NCBI RefSeq assembly: GCF_963576615.1
Contig: NC_088711.1
Location: forward strand, 12,385,869-12,449,868
Source of the DNA: Watersipora subatra
Lineage: Eukaryota > Bryozoa > Gymnolaemata > Cheilostomatida > Watersiporidae
DNA length: 64,000 bases
Reading direction: 5' to 3'
The notes under the pieces: model-generated
The model's database searches: none
What the model saw: only the letters and a program-made list of their open reading frames with translations
Told to the model about the DNA's origin: nothing
Shown: one piece after another, positions 1-12,200 of the stretch
Position numbering within the stretch: the stretch's first letter is position 1
Layout: each line of letters starts with the position of its first letter
Made by a program: the position numbers and the translations under genes

Positions 1-764
1 CCTACAGGTTGGAAAGTGATAAATTATGAGTTTTTCTCGTTAAGAAGTTTCCTTTATGCATGGTTCCCGAGGTAGAGATCTATGTTATACTCATATACCT
101 TCATAGTCTGCTGTAAGTTTTCTCCACATAAGGAAATCATGCTTTTAGGACAGCGGGGTGGGGAGTCACCTTTGGCAGGAAGTACCTTCTTTCCTGCTGG
201 TATAAATATTACGTTGCTTGTCAAATCTAATTAAGAAATTTGGCTATTCTAGTATGGAAAATAAATATACTTGCGGGAAAACGTGACCCCATTTATTGAT
301 CCTTAGCTTTTTTACCCACTTTCATCTACCCCAGCTTCTTGTGGCCAGCTCTCCTTTTACTGTACCTTAGCTCTGTGCTAGCCCTAGCTCCTTTTACACA
401 TCTTTAGCTTCCTTTGTCTACCCCACCCTTTGCTCCTTTCACAACCTGTTAGCTTCTTTCACCAATTCCCAGCTACTTTTAGATATTCTTAACTGCTTTT
501 ACCCGACTTCAGCTCCTGACAACCACTCCTAGCTCCTTTTGCTTACATTACTTTTGCTCCTTTGGCTCATTTTATGTCGTGGTCACCTCTTGTGGTGTTC
601 CTGACATATTCTGCTTTTCTTACACATGGCTTTGTTAACTTGGAGCCCAACTAAAGCTGTATCTTTGCATGCACAACTCTAGCATCATGTTTCCTCTTAC
701 AGTGCCTCATTACTGTTAATAGTTACCTGCTTTCACCTGTTCCTACCTGATCCTAACTCTGCCA

Positions 765-1137
765 CCAATATAGACTCTGTCTACACTATCTACCTGCTCC
801 TTACCTTGTAAACAATATAGATTAGTCAATGCTATCTACCTGCTCCTTACCTTGCTAACATTGTAGAGTGGTCTACACTATCTACTGGCTCTATACCTTG
901 TAAACAATATCGAGTCGTCTACACTATCAACCTGCTCCTTACCTTGTTAATAATATAGACTAATCAATGCTATCTACCTGCGCCTTACCCTGTAAACAAT
1001 ATAGAGTATCCTACCAATGATATACAGCCCCCATGGGGGGGGGGCTGTATATCATTGATCCTACACAATCAACCTGTTCCTTCCCTTGTTAGTAATATAG
1101 ACTAGTCTATGCTATCTACCTGCTCCTTACCTTGCTT
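765..1137. repeat. 46-bp tandem repeat, about 8 imperfect copies
   Basis: The unit is built on CTACCTGCTCCTTACCTTGT followed by an AACAATATAGA-type spacer. Copies alternate between GTCTACACTAT and GTCAATGCTAT ends. The array is interrupted by a perfect hairpin at 1015-1058. Confidence 0.8.
1015..1058. repeat. Perfect 18-bp stem hairpin
   Basis: The arms at 1015-1032 and 1041-1058 are exact reverse complements around an 8-nt G-rich loop. The hairpin sits inside the 46-bp array. Confidence 0.9.
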
Positions 1138-2274
1138 CCAGTAGCCCTTTTAAAGGAATAAGGAGATGCAAGTTTGAGCAAAGATGATCTTTCACTACAT
1201 ATGCTCACCCCTTAGCTCCGCAGGTTCACCGCACTCTTGTTCGAGAATAATACTGGTTGGCACCGGCTTGTTGCTCTGCCTGCGAGTATTGTAAACTGGT
1301 ACAGTCATGGTTCTTCTCGTGGATTTTGGGTCATACGCTCCTAAATTCACAAACACATTCAGATAATCTGAGGCATGCCTGTCTCAACATTTGTCTTTTT
1401 TATGAGGTGAGCACAAAATTGAGTATGATACTGAGGAGGTAACCTTAATAAACCCTTGCTAACTGTAAACCGCATTTGAATGAAGGGCTGAGAGGAAAAT
1501 GATGGGGTCAGAGGCTGAAATTGGTGTATTAGACATGCACCTGTTGTAGGATGCCACAGTGGTAACTCAATCAACAGGAATATTGTGTCAAATGGCGCCT
1601 CGGTGGTCATCTCAATATCATATTTTCTAATTTAGATGACTGCATTTGAATTGTTTTAGGAAATGTTTATGATTTAGTGGTTGATCCTTCATTAGTTTGT
1701 TTTATTGTCTCATAATTACCGTAGCTAGTACACTGAGTGTTATCCGTAAAGAAGTGCATATGATGAATTAATGTTCTCATGCATGTCGACAGAAGCAACT
1801 AAGGCGGCCATAGCTGTGAATGAATATCGATTCCAAGCACTGTTGCTTGTGACGGACGTGTGCCAACAGACATTGAAAATGCATGAATACCTGAAAAGTC
1901 AAATTGTTGTTATGTCTAATCGCTAGATATTTTTTGATTACTAGCAAAAATAATTAATTCTAAAAAACATTTCACTGTGCCAACCTCGACCTATATAATT
2001 TTTCTGCTGACCTTCTTGGTTTCGGTCGATTCTAGATCTGTGCTAAGATTAAGCATTCGTGAGAAGATATGATAATAATGTAAGCCTAATAAGTTGAACA
2101 GGGTACAAACAGCATTCAATGTGAACCTGGCTTTCCTCATCATTGCTTATATACTCGCAGCTGGTGTTTACTTGTGACTGGTTTTTATCAACTCAAGTCA
2201 TTTATTTATTCTTATACGCATTTTACCTGATGCTAGATGTGGCTGGTCAGATGTGTACGCTATGGAATGTTTAC

Positions 2275-2409
2275 GACAAGAGCCTGTGTTTATCTGATGG
2301 CTTCTCTTTCCGTGAAAGAGTTGATAAGGTCCCTTCAAACTGCAGATCTTTTGCAGCAGTTTGTCTATGGAACTGGTATGTTGATAGGCATTAGGTGGTA
2401 AGCCAGAAC
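2275..2409 (-). CDS. SHIPPO-like exon, third repeat
   Basis: The exon encodes SGLPPNAYQHTSSIDKLLQK and LKGPYQLFHGKRS. The pattern PP.AY...SSIDKLL and RGPY.LF.G resembles CIMAP2/LEXM-type SHIPPO proteins, as I recall that family. The acceptor ACAACAG is clear, but the donor (GTAAAC at 2274) is uncertain. Exons further left were not resolved. Confidence 0.42.
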
Positions 2410-2692
2410 CTGTTGTTGTTGTCTCTTTTCCTTTCCCACTATCTGATATGGAATTGAAAATATCGGATTTGTACAAAGCTAAATATGATTTGGTTACCAA
2501 ATGTATACATTGTTTAAAAATTATGCAGCTGCAGCTACCGGCTGGAATTCATGGCATTGTCTGTTCACCAAGCGGTGGTGAGACCACCTGCGCTCTTCCT
2601 ACCATGTAAACTAACACAATTACAACTGAATAATTTACGGATGCAGAGCGTTTCCTTTTAGATGTCAAACATGGACTACTTTAGCTACTCAC

Positions 2693-2780
2693 CAAAATCA
2701 AAGGTGCCCAAGACCTGGTTACACGGGCGTTTGGGGACTACGGGCTGATGTGTGCCAACTCCTGGTACTACCATTGACTT
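2693..2780 (-). CDS. SHIPPO-like exon, second repeat
   Basis: The exon encodes KSMVVPGVGTHQPVVPKRPC and VLGTFDF. The acceptor is CTACAG and the donor GTGAGT, ending in phase 1. It fuses in frame with the next exon as FDFGSGLPPNAY. Its entry phase (0) does not match the exon at 3014-3152 (leaving in phase 1), so a small exon may be missing between them. Confidence 0.45.
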
Positions 2781-3013
2781 CTGTAGCAGTTTCTTGTGCA
2801 GACGACCCCATTGCCATGCAAGATGGGGTTTGTTTTTTAACTGGTCATGTTTTCTGTTCTGTTTGTCTAACCATACGAAACAAATCCATAACACCTCTAT
2901 GTCTCATAGGCATCCACATTTCTAGTTTTTATATTACGTGCATTTAGCAATGTCATCTTTATCTGTTATTATGTTTCACGAGAACTTGTGGTAACTCTAT
3001 AATTGGAACAAAC

Positions 3014-3152
3014 CTTTCTGTCTGCTGTTACATATATTTCCATGAGTTAAGTCATAAGTTCCTGGACCAATTCTGTTCTCCTGCTCCTTCATTTCTGTCT
3101 TTGCTTTCATTTGTGCAAGAGTCAAAATTTCATTGCGGCAATGTCCTTCTCG
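3014..3152 (-). CDS. SHIPPO-like (Pro-Gly-rich) exon
   Basis: The exon encodes LTLAQMKAKTEMKEQENRIG followed by PGTYDLTHG. The GPGTYDL motif is typical of SHIPPO/sperm-tail PG-rich proteins of ciliary microtubules. The acceptor at 3153 (GGCAG) is inferred, and the donor GTTTGT leaves phase 1. It may continue the gene to its right or begin a second gene. Confidence 0.45.
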
Positions 3153-4455
3153 CTGCCATTTTACACAAATGCCATAAATCATGCAATAGCAATAGTGAAT
3201 GCTGCTGCCACCAACGACGGCTTCTAACATTTATTGTATGGAGAAATATACAACAAACGGCAATAATTAGATCAGACTCATGCTTGAGAAGATAATGGCT
3301 GATTCCTTATCCTCAATCTGCTAGTAACTACTCACTTCTTCCATGTTGTCTCAGCTCAATATAGGTAGTAGTGTCACTTCATATAAAATAGCAGTAACCT
3401 GAACTTATCCTACTAACCAAGTCATTCCTACCTGTCACCAATTCTATAAATATCTATTTTTTCATACCAAAGTTGGCATGAATCTGTTACGTTATTGGTG
3501 TTGTAAGTTGAGCTCACAAATTTGACGTTGCATGATGGACATTTACTAGTAAATTTGTCCAAGTAAAAGGCCACCATTCTCTAGTTTTATGTGACACTCT
3601 TTAAGCATATCAGTTGTAGTAGCTAGTAGCATGCTATTAGCTGATAGGCTGTGAATATGGCTCATGCAAGCTTAATCAGACTTCATGTACTAAATAACTG
3701 AGACAATGTTGCCGAACAAAATTCAGACCTCCATTCAACCCTAGCAATACATTCATTACTATTTGTGTACCACCGGAGTCAAGTCCCGATATTATGTCTA
3801 AAATTTTAATTACTGTAAGTGTATGTAATATCGTTTAATGGAAATGGTTTTTTAATTAAATTTTTTTTATAAAATAGTTATTATAGATTTAAAAATTAAA
3901 AGTTTTCTATGTTTTTGCAGTAAATCTTTTCCTTTAATTGAGCATCTCTATTTTTAACTTATATCATACCAAACTCATTTCATCATCGAGTCACCGAGCT
4001 TTTACTAATTGATCATTTAAGAGCAAAAGAAACTTGTATTGAATTTAAAACATGAAGAGTTGGATCGTTAATGCATTATCTAGGCGAATGATCTAGGCAA
4101 GCATTGACTAGACACGTAATACAAATTTTTTGCGTAAATATTAAATTCACTAAAATCTTGCTCTGGCTTGTTATTGTCATGTTATCGTGCTTTTCTGTTT
4201 TTACAAAGCCTCCATAACATTATTATGTTGTTATGGTGTTATCATACACAGATTCATTGTCTAAATATCACTTTCTATATTGAGTATGAGACAAAGATAT
4301 GGTCATGTAGACTAAGTAATACAATAAAATTATGTTCTGTTTAAATTATTAACTAACTAAATGTCTATGTTAGTAAACACCCCTGTATCATTGTGTGTCC
4401 GTTAGTCGGCTGAAATGCTATGTTTTCCGCATTTTTATGGCCAACATTATCCAAC

Positions 4456-4527
4456 CTTCACGCCCTTATGCTCCGTGCCTTCCACCAGTTTGCTAAAAAT
4501 ATTTGGGTTCGAAGCTCCATCTGATTT
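4456..4527 (-). CDS. Unrecognised gene, exon 5
   Basis: The exon encodes 24 codons, KSDGASNPNIFSKLVEGTEH KGVK. The acceptor is TTCACAG and the donor GTTGGA, phase 0 to 0. It may continue into the exon at 3152-3014, which also accepts phase 0. Confidence 0.45.
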
Positions 4528-5136
4528 CTGTGAACCAGCCTCTTAAACACCCACCTGCTGGTTATTTGTTTTAAAATAACAAAAATCTCGAGCATTGCTA
4601 GACTTACTGTTAGTGTTTATATAATTTTGTGCTACATACCGTAATGTAAATACGTGAAGTATGCATACTGGCCTAATTAATGCTCTAGATTATATTTGCC
4701 CATGGCCTTTCAAACCTATTGAAATTTAATATAGCCGTTGTATGGCTAGGTTTATTTAGTTATTTAAAAGTTGAACTACTCATATTTCAGCAAAAGTGGC
4801 TAATTCTATTAACAGCTATTTCCTTTTTTATAGAATTCAAAAAGTTATTATCAATATATTTATACGAAAAACGTTATTGATACATTTAGGTTTCGTGCAA
4901 ATTGCATGTTAATGAGACACAAAATATAAAATAACTTGACAAAGCAGAATGTCGACAGGTACTTCTTATTTAAATATTAATTAAACCAACCAAATTCAAA
5001 ATCTAACCTTTTTCTGCGCTCAACCACTTTTAGGAACTAAACTGTGTTTTCAGGCTCTTATGTTCTCATCAAGAAGTCATTTTTTGGATAAAGCATAATA
5101 TTTCATATATTATGGTATTAACTATTAATATATTTA

Positions 5137-5902
5137 GCCATAGACCTCACTTACTCACCCTTCCATATAGCCATAGACCTCACCTACTCACTCTTCCATA
5201 CAGCCATAGACCTCACCTACTCATTCTTCCATATAGCCATAGACCTCACCTACTCACTCTTCCATATAGCCATAGACCTCACCTACTCATTCTTCCATAT
5301 AGCCATAGATCTCACCTACTCACTCTTCTATATAGCCATAGACCTCACTTACTCACTCTTCCATATAGCCATAGACCTCACTTACTCACTCTTCCATATA
5401 GCCATAGATCTCACCTACTCACTCTTCCATTTAGCCATAGACCTCACCTACTCACTCTTCCATATAGCCATAGACCTCACTTACTCACTCTTCCATATAG
5501 CCATAGATCTCACCTACTCACTCTTCCATATAGCCATAGACCTCACCTACTCATTCTTCCATATAGCCATAGATCTCACCTACTCACTCTTCTATATAGC
5601 CATAGACCTCACTTACTCACTCTTCCATATAGCCATAGACCTCACTTACTCACTCTTCCATATAGCCATAGATCTCACCTACTCACTCTTCCATATAGCC
5701 ATAGACCTCACCTACTCATTCTTCCATATAGCCATTTACCTCACCTACTCACTCTTCCATTTAGCCATAGATCTCACCTACTCACTCTTCCATATAGCCA
5801 TAGGCCTCACCTACTCATTCTTCCATATAGCCATAGACCTCACCTATTCACTTTTCCATATAGCCATAGACCTCACCTACTCTTTCTTCCGTATAGCCAT
5901 GC
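5137..5902. repeat. 33-bp minisatellite, about 23 copies
   Basis: The unit contains CATAGACCTCACCTACTCAC then TCTTCCATATAGC. Copies differ by substitutions only (CACCTA/CACTTA, CACTCT/CATTCT, GACC/GATC), with no indels. It therefore reads as an open 11-residue periodic frame on the plus strand, which I do not regard as a gene. It lies between exons 4 and 5 of the unrecognised gene. Confidence 0.95.
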
Positions 5903-5985
5903 ATGGTGCTAAGTGTTCTAATAGTTTGTTTGAAGTTTCAGTTTTGTTACAATTACAAATTGCAATGTTAAAAGTAAGACCTCAC

Positions 5986-6139
5986 CTTCCAGTCTTTGCA
6001 GATCATTTTTGGTACTGCAGCAGCTGTATGCTGAGCCGCTGTAACAGAACTCTGTGGTGACTGCGTTGGTGTTGATTCATATTTAATTGGTTGCCTTGAC
6101 ATCTGGTGATGTCTAGGGTGAAGTCCACCTGATTCAAAC
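5986..6139 (-). CDS. Unrecognised gene, exon 4
   Basis: The exon encodes FESGGLHPRHHQMSRQPIKY then a Ser/Thr/Gln/Ala-rich segment and PKMICKDWK, with donor GTGAGG, phase 0. A 33-bp minisatellite begins about 85 bp inside the next intron. Confidence 0.5.
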
Positions 6140-6263
6140 CTACATTGAATAGCATGCGAAAAGATTTGTTCCATTACAATTTAACTAAGTTTGATAGTCC
6201 AAATATAGTTGTGTAGTCAATGATTTATCTTAAATGGCCATTTCTATATATGATTAACTGTAC

Positions 6264-6435
6264 CTTTTAACTCGGGAGTTGAACGATAACTCCGAGACGT
6301 CAGCTACGGTGAGAGTGTCTCTCTTTGCTGCTTTTTGTTTCTGTTTGCTCTTTTTGATAGACAGTGGTGTAAGGTGATGCCTTTCTTTGTGTAGGTGGGT
6401 TTCAACAGTGATTGTAATTTTGCTTCCTCCAAATT
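6264..6435 (-). CDS. Unrecognised gene, exon 3
   Basis: The exon encodes FGGSKITITVETHLHKERHH, a run of basic residues (IKKSKQKQKAAKRDT) and LTVADVSELSFNSRVK. The acceptor ATTAG has a poor pyrimidine tract. The donor is GTACAG, phase 2, matching exon 4. Confidence 0.48.
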
Positions 6436-6817
6436 CTAATCTTGATGGTAAACTCTAAGCAAAGCACACTTGACAATAATAATAGTTTTTTTGAAACTGT
6501 ATTAGCAGAGAGCGGGAGTACAACGAGGAAGGTACTGTCAAAAATCATCACAGCACATTAAGGAAATCTGGAGATGCCAGCAAATTTTTGGTGGCTTTCT
6601 AAGAGCGAGGCCTTAACAGAAAATATCACACAGTAATAATATAATGATTGTCTCAACATGTAACTAGGTGGATCTGAATAACTTTATAACTTTTGTAATC
6701 ATGGTTACATGGTTCTATTGGTATGCTTATATGAACATTTGTTTTTTATTATATTATATGCAAATCTAAAATAGATGTTGATATTGTCTGAACAAATACA
6801 ATAGGTTCTAGATGTAC

Positions 6818-6923
6818 TTTCAAGAAGTAAGTTGTTAAACTCTTGTACCCTGATTTCTGATGGCGAGCTTTCCTCCACATTTGTTGCCAAACGGTTCGTC
6901 ATCTCTGACAGGTTTTTCTCCAG
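6818..6923 (-). CDS. Unrecognised gene, exon 2
   Basis: The exon encodes LEKNLSEMTNRLATNVEESS and VQEFNNLLLE, a short helical, coiled-coil-like stretch. The acceptor is TGTTTAG. The donor GTACAT is weak but gives phase 1, as exon 3 needs. Confidence 0.45.
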
Positions 6924-7406
6924 CTAAACATTTAGAATATTACTTGTTAGATGCAGTTGCCCCTACATAAGTATGTAATGGTAGGAGTTCATTGACACAT
7001 TTTATAGCAATAACTGCATCAAGACTTGCCCAACCTTTGTTGCCTGTTGTGTCAGTTTAAGCTAAGATTGTTCAATTCACAAATGTATTTATTTTTTATT
7101 GCATCCATTACTATAACTACTTGCCATATAAGGAGTGTTTATAGAGCTATGAAAATTTAACCAGTTGCACTTGATGTGTGTAGTAGTGTTTAAAAAATTA
7201 TACATATTAAATTTTTATTCCAATTATTAAATTCATATCATACCATTAAATTCTATAATTGGCTATCGGTTCTTAAACAATCTTTAGCATTTTGTTTTAC
7301 ATTGAAAATTATTTTGCTCATACAATCAAATAACAAGAAACTAAATTTTTCATAACTTTTAAACTTAAAATTTTATGTTATAATTTTAACAACTGCTTTA
7401 AGTAAA

Positions 7407-7510
7407 TGTTGTTATATCATCCCTGTTATACAGGGGTGATATAACAACATATATCCCTGTTATATCCCTAAGGGCTGATATCCCTGTTATATAGGGATAT
7501 CAGCCCTTAG
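7407..7510. repeat. Twin hairpins
   Basis: Hairpin one has arms 7407-7425 and 7431-7449 (19 bp, one mismatch). Hairpin two has arms 7468-7485 and 7493-7510 (18 bp, perfect, 7-nt loop). Both loops and the spacer share CCCTGTTATAT. They lie within intron 1 of the unrecognised gene. Confidence 0.9.
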
Positions 7511-7631
7511 GTGATCTCTAATGTACACTTGTGAGAGGTTGAGTAAATAACTCTATACTTTTATTTTTGATTAAAAATCGTTTACAAAAACTTCAAGTTT
7601 GTCAGAAACATCTTACAATTCAAAAGCTAAC

Positions 7632-7757
7632 CTTGCGTAGGATCTCAGCTTCCAGTTGGTTGCTGCTCCTCATATTACCAAGGTCATAGGCGGACTCTAT
7701 TAACTGACTTCTGTGCAAAGGTTTGTACTGTCCTAAGCTTCCAGATATTGAAGCCAT
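7632..7757 (-). CDS. Unrecognised gene, exon 1
   Basis: The ATG at 7757 opens 42 codons beginning MASISGSLGQYKPLHRSQ and ending AEILRK before donor GTTAGC, phase 0. I recognise no family. Support comes from the coherent chain of splice phases through the four exons below. The gene runs in the same direction as PCSK7, about 1.2 kb beyond its stop. Confidence 0.5.
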
Positions 7758-8965
7758 CTTGCGGGTTACTAGTTCTCAGCTAACAAGGCAGATGTTTAAA
7801 GGACTGAGTGACGTGTGACAAAATGATTGTTGACGTAGAGACAGTGCGCACCGCTGAGACTGAATATAAAAGCGAACTTATGAGCTTACATAATAATAAG
7901 TAATATTTTGAATTCGATACCAACAGATAACATGCAGTTATCTGTTGTTTCTTAGGTAGATTTGCGTTAGCTAAAAGTTTTTTTCAAAATTTTTTGCGGC
8001 TTCGACTATTACATGATTAAGCGATTTGGTTTAGAAGCTGTTGGTTTACTTAGTAGAACATCCACCGATAATGAAATTCGATGTTTGCAAGGTCAGCTAT
8101 AAGAATACAGCATTATATTTGTGGTAGAGTCTCAGTTTAGTGCTATCGGAGAAAATAAATTTTGCGCTAATGGCTCACTGAAACAAGTTTAGGCTCAAAC
8201 AATAATCCAGTTGTAAACCTGAAAGGCTTCTACTCTGAAACTAGGTGAAATGATATTCACTTTTATTCCATCACTTCTAAACCAACTGAGGCGATACCAC
8301 TTTTATCCCGCTGCTATTCAACCAATTTGAGTGATACGCACTCATATTCCCTGGAAGCACCTTTGGATGGAATTACCTTTGCAATGTAACCTACATTGAA
8401 AATTTTTATAGCCCAACTTTAATTTAATTTACGATTCTAAACAAACCAAAACTAAAATGATAAGTGTTAGAAGTGACCATATTAAAATGGCAAAGTCAGC
8501 TTATGGCAAATTTATTATAGTATACAAATGCGTGTACAACCGAATGGTGGTAATATCTTCCCTAACAGAAATATTTTTTGATATAAAATCTTTTAAGTAT
8601 CATGTTGAGAAATGTCTAAATGTTAAATACAGAATGGATGGCTTCAGATGGTAAATAATAAACATCTACTAGAGAGTGTAAACAACTAGGCAATAAAATA
8701 ACTTCATAATTTCATAAGTGATTTGCCTTCAAATAGACCCTCTGGCTATGATTTGGTACGGTTAAGTCGTACCAAAGATAATCTACAATACTAATGTGAT
8801 GTCAGCCAGCTGAGTGCTTTCAAAAGCTATGCACAAAGAATGATGAGTAAATTCAATGGGAATAATTACTCATCCGATTCTAATGAGAAATTATAAAGCT
8901 GAAAAATCGTACAAATGTCAAGTATAAATTTTTTTTTTATTGTTATATGCACAAGAGGCAAGAGA
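7758..8965. other. Intergenic between PCSK7 and the unrecognised gene
   Basis: The sequence is AT-rich and I see no exon. It should contain the PCSK7 3' UTR and the promoter of the minus-strand gene starting at 7757. A possible PCSK7 poly(A) signal lies at 8936-8941. Confidence 0.5.
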
Positions 8966-9259
8966 CTAGCCAGGCACGAGAAGAGCCGTTGTCTCAAGAT
9001 TGGAGCTGGCATCCGTATAGTCTTCTTCATCAGTACTATGAGGAGATGCGGCTGCAGGACCCGTATCATCTAACGGAATATGCACTGAAGTATTCACGCA
9101 GTTGAATTCTATAGCACCATTTGGATTTATGCAAGTTTTAATTTTGTTATTCAGCAGGGTTTGTTGGTCTGTCGAGAGAGAAGTTGTCTTGTTTACGTAG
9201 TCCTCCACCAGATTAAATATAGTTGCTATGGTTAGAAATGATCCCACTATTACTATGAT
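8966..9259 (-). CDS. PCSK7: PCSK7 exon 13: membrane helix and cytoplasmic tail
   Basis: The exon begins [18 protein letters not shown], a membrane helix, and continues as a polar acidic tail ending ETTALLVPG and TAG. The acceptor is TTTTGTAG and phase 0 matches exon 12. A possible AATAAA signal lies at 8936-8941, next to a genomic A tract. Confidence 0.88.
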   Translation of the reverse strand: MIVIVGSFLTIATIFNLVEDYVNKTTSLSTDQQTLLNNKIKTCINPNGAIEFNCVNTSVHIPLDDTGPAAASPHSTDEEDYTDASSNLETTALLVPG

Positions 9260-12200
9260 CTACAAAAGTAAAACAGTTTAAATAATATTTGATGTAGCGG
9301 GCAATGAAGGTTCCTGCAAAGCTTTTTATCCATTGTAGCCCGCCTGCATAGGAGTTCAACAAATGGAGGCAAAAGTTATTAAAAAAACTGATGAGTTTAT
9401 TGTGGTCATACTCCTTCAAACTTTGTATGTTACTTCTTTATGAGTTAATACATGCAGAAAAGTGGGATGTTCATTAGTTTAAAACAGCACTAAAATACTG
9501 TACACAAGAGAAGAGAAGTCAACCGATAAAGTAAGTATACTTTTAAATAGGAATAAATGATTATCCAATCCGTCTCATTCTTACCTTGTTTATAGTGCTA
9601 GTACACCAACAATTTATTACGTACAACATATATGTTCCGATACAGACCGACATTTTGAGGTATATTGTGGTGTGACTTTGTTGGAATTGACATAGCTAAC
9701 AATAGAGTTACTTATCATATTGACGTAGCTAACAATAGAGTTACTTATCACAGCTAAAGTTGTCTATTTAAAGATTCTGATGCATAAACTGTAATTGGCA
9801 GACTGAGTTCTTTTGAGCCCGCGAGCCTTGAGACTGAGAGTAGAGAGACAGGACTAGAGCTTTCTAACTGTACGCACACACGCACGCACACACACACACG
9901 CAATCAGAGTTGACACTTACTTGCAATACTTTAGTATGCACACTCTGTTGAGGCTCATTGACATCATAGAGTGGTGGCTTGCATTCAACTGACTTGTTGA
10001 TACGAAGATAGTGACCGGATCGAGACTCATAAGCGTCACTGAATATAACAAATATAAATTATTGTTTTCAAGTTGTATACACGTATGACTTGAAATAAGC
10101 AAAAAATGTATGTGGTGTGATCTTATCTGTACATGTCTTATCTGTAAAAAACGAAATGTTCAGAATTTAGCCTGCAAAATCATTCAAATACATAATTGTA
10201 CAGCTGCTTGGATTACATATTTGAAATCAGGACAAATTTAATATATAATGTATGGCCATTGACTAAATTCACTATGGCTGACAATGTTGTGAATGAGAAT
10301 TTTAGTTTGCCAACAAAGGTACAGTTTATTTCGCATACGACTAAATATTATTGTTTTCTTTTATTGCTAAGAATGAAATAAAGCCTTCCAAAATTAAGAC
10401 TACCATACTTGTCACAGCTTACTGTAGAAAAGACTGATATTGAGTTGTAACCAATTAATTACACTATAGTAATAACCTCTTCATATTTTATGTTAAAACC
10501 AATTTCAGACTCGCTTTCCTCAATATGACCTGAATGCAATAATGTGTTCAGATGTAGCCTACAAATCCATCATATAAGCTTATATTTAAAAAAATAAAAA
10601 AAGTTGATTATTTGCATATTTCTAGAAAAGCTAAGATGGGAGATTTTGCACCTGTTGTTTTTCTAATATTTGAATAAGTTTGATAAAAAGATTTTAAGGA
10701 CATGCAATATTAGCTAATAGTAAACTGCTGACATTTAAACCATTGCGACTGTGACATAATATATGAGCAGTTTGTATTGAAACACAGCAAAACTCCATAG
10801 CCTTGAATCCCGAGACATACATTCTCAAAAAAGTAGATGCGATAATAATGTACCCGTATATACTTTCCTAATGAGATTTGTTTTTATGGCAAATATTAGT
10901 CTATCTTAAACCAAGTTCTACTCGATCTTAGAAGAAAATAAATATATGCAGTGCGGCTAATAGCATGAAATGTGTTCATTTACTGGAATAGATAGTCAGC
11001 TATATAACTACTATGACAGTACTTTCTATTTGTTATTGACCTGCGTTACTGCTCGTACTCAAGATTACGTAGTAGTATATGTCACAGATAGGATGCTTGC
11101 AAGAGTATCATTGAGTTTCCATGAACCGATGCAATTAAGATGCAGTACCTAATATTTTGTTATTCCAATGCAATTGACAATGCAGTTATCTGCCTTGAAT
11201 ACCATGTTGAGCCGCATGGTTTCTCAAAACGGTGTGAGTTTCCTATAGCAATTCTATTAAATAAAACTTCAAAATGTAACTAAAGCCTGTTTTCTATAAA
11301 CAAATAGCATGAGTTTTTTGTGTTAACTTTTTACAAATAACATGTCCTACTAAAATATCTTTTGAGTGGTTCTTTAGTCAGATTAGGCAACCTGAACTAA
11401 CAATGATATTATATCGATCTAAAAAGACTAAGTCTTGGAATAACAGCCACTCAAAAATCATGAAAACACTAATCATCACAGTTCATTTATGTTCAACAGG
11501 CTATTCTGACTGAAGATAGGTTATACGAGCTCAATGTGATAATATAAAATATGGGCTACTTACTTTATCTGCGCTTGATACCGTTCAGGAGTGAGGCTTG
11601 AGCCATGCAGAGAAAGAGACCAGGTTTCAAGAGTACCCGAGCGATAAGGGGTTAAACTGCCGGAGCTCTTGTCAGTGATAACGAGCTGGTATAATCCAGC
11701 AGGCCTTTCACCCCAGCACTTTACCGTAGAGAACGTCCACGCTTGAAAGCCTTTTTTCCTGGAGTAACAAGAGCAAATTAAATGAATGCAGAAATTGATA
11801 ACTATTAACTACAAGTATGTGATACATGGTTGATTTTGACCATTTTTAAAGTTTATAAGTGAAAAAGACACATTTGTGTAAAGCGCATTCGAAATGAACA
11901 AAACAAAAACAATTACCATTAAGCTAAATAAGGAATAAACAGTGCTACAGATCAGAGACCATAGGCCTAACAGCCTTAATTTAACAAATTCTTATGCCGC
12001 TTGCATCCAACAGCTATATAAAATCATAATGTACAAACTACATGTAAGTTAGTGTAGTAGAGCTGCTAACAGTTTCACACAGAGTACGAATAAAAGTCAA
12101 AGACAAAAGCATTACGATATATTTAAGCACATTATTCTTCGGTGTGGTTGCTGCGGTTGATCATTATAAATATAAATACTACTTCGCCGGTCTTTTTACT

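Larger units (their letters stand above)
1..2274. other. Unresolved region left of the SHIPPO exons
   Basis: Apart from the 46-bp repeat and hairpin at 765-1137, I see no supportable exon. It could hold 3' exons of the SHIPPO-like gene. A splice-flanked stretch on the minus strand near 1440-1520 was too weak to call. Confidence 0.3.

Noticed and set aside
5112-5912. 266-codon SHRPHLLTLPY repeat frame
   Set aside because: It is the translation of an indel-free 33-bp minisatellite inside an intron. Its opposite strand belongs to the host gene.
7451-7470. Resemblance to a homing-endonuclease (I-SceI-like) site, CCCTGTTAT..CCCTA
   Set aside because: It has a two-base discrepancy and the motif is explained by the repeated hairpin loops. 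No endonuclease gene is nearby.
9586-9660. Extra PCSK7 exon in intron 12 ([17 protein letters not shown], donor GTAAGA)
   Set aside because: Exons 12 and 13 already join in phase with the family structure, and no good acceptor is visible upstream.
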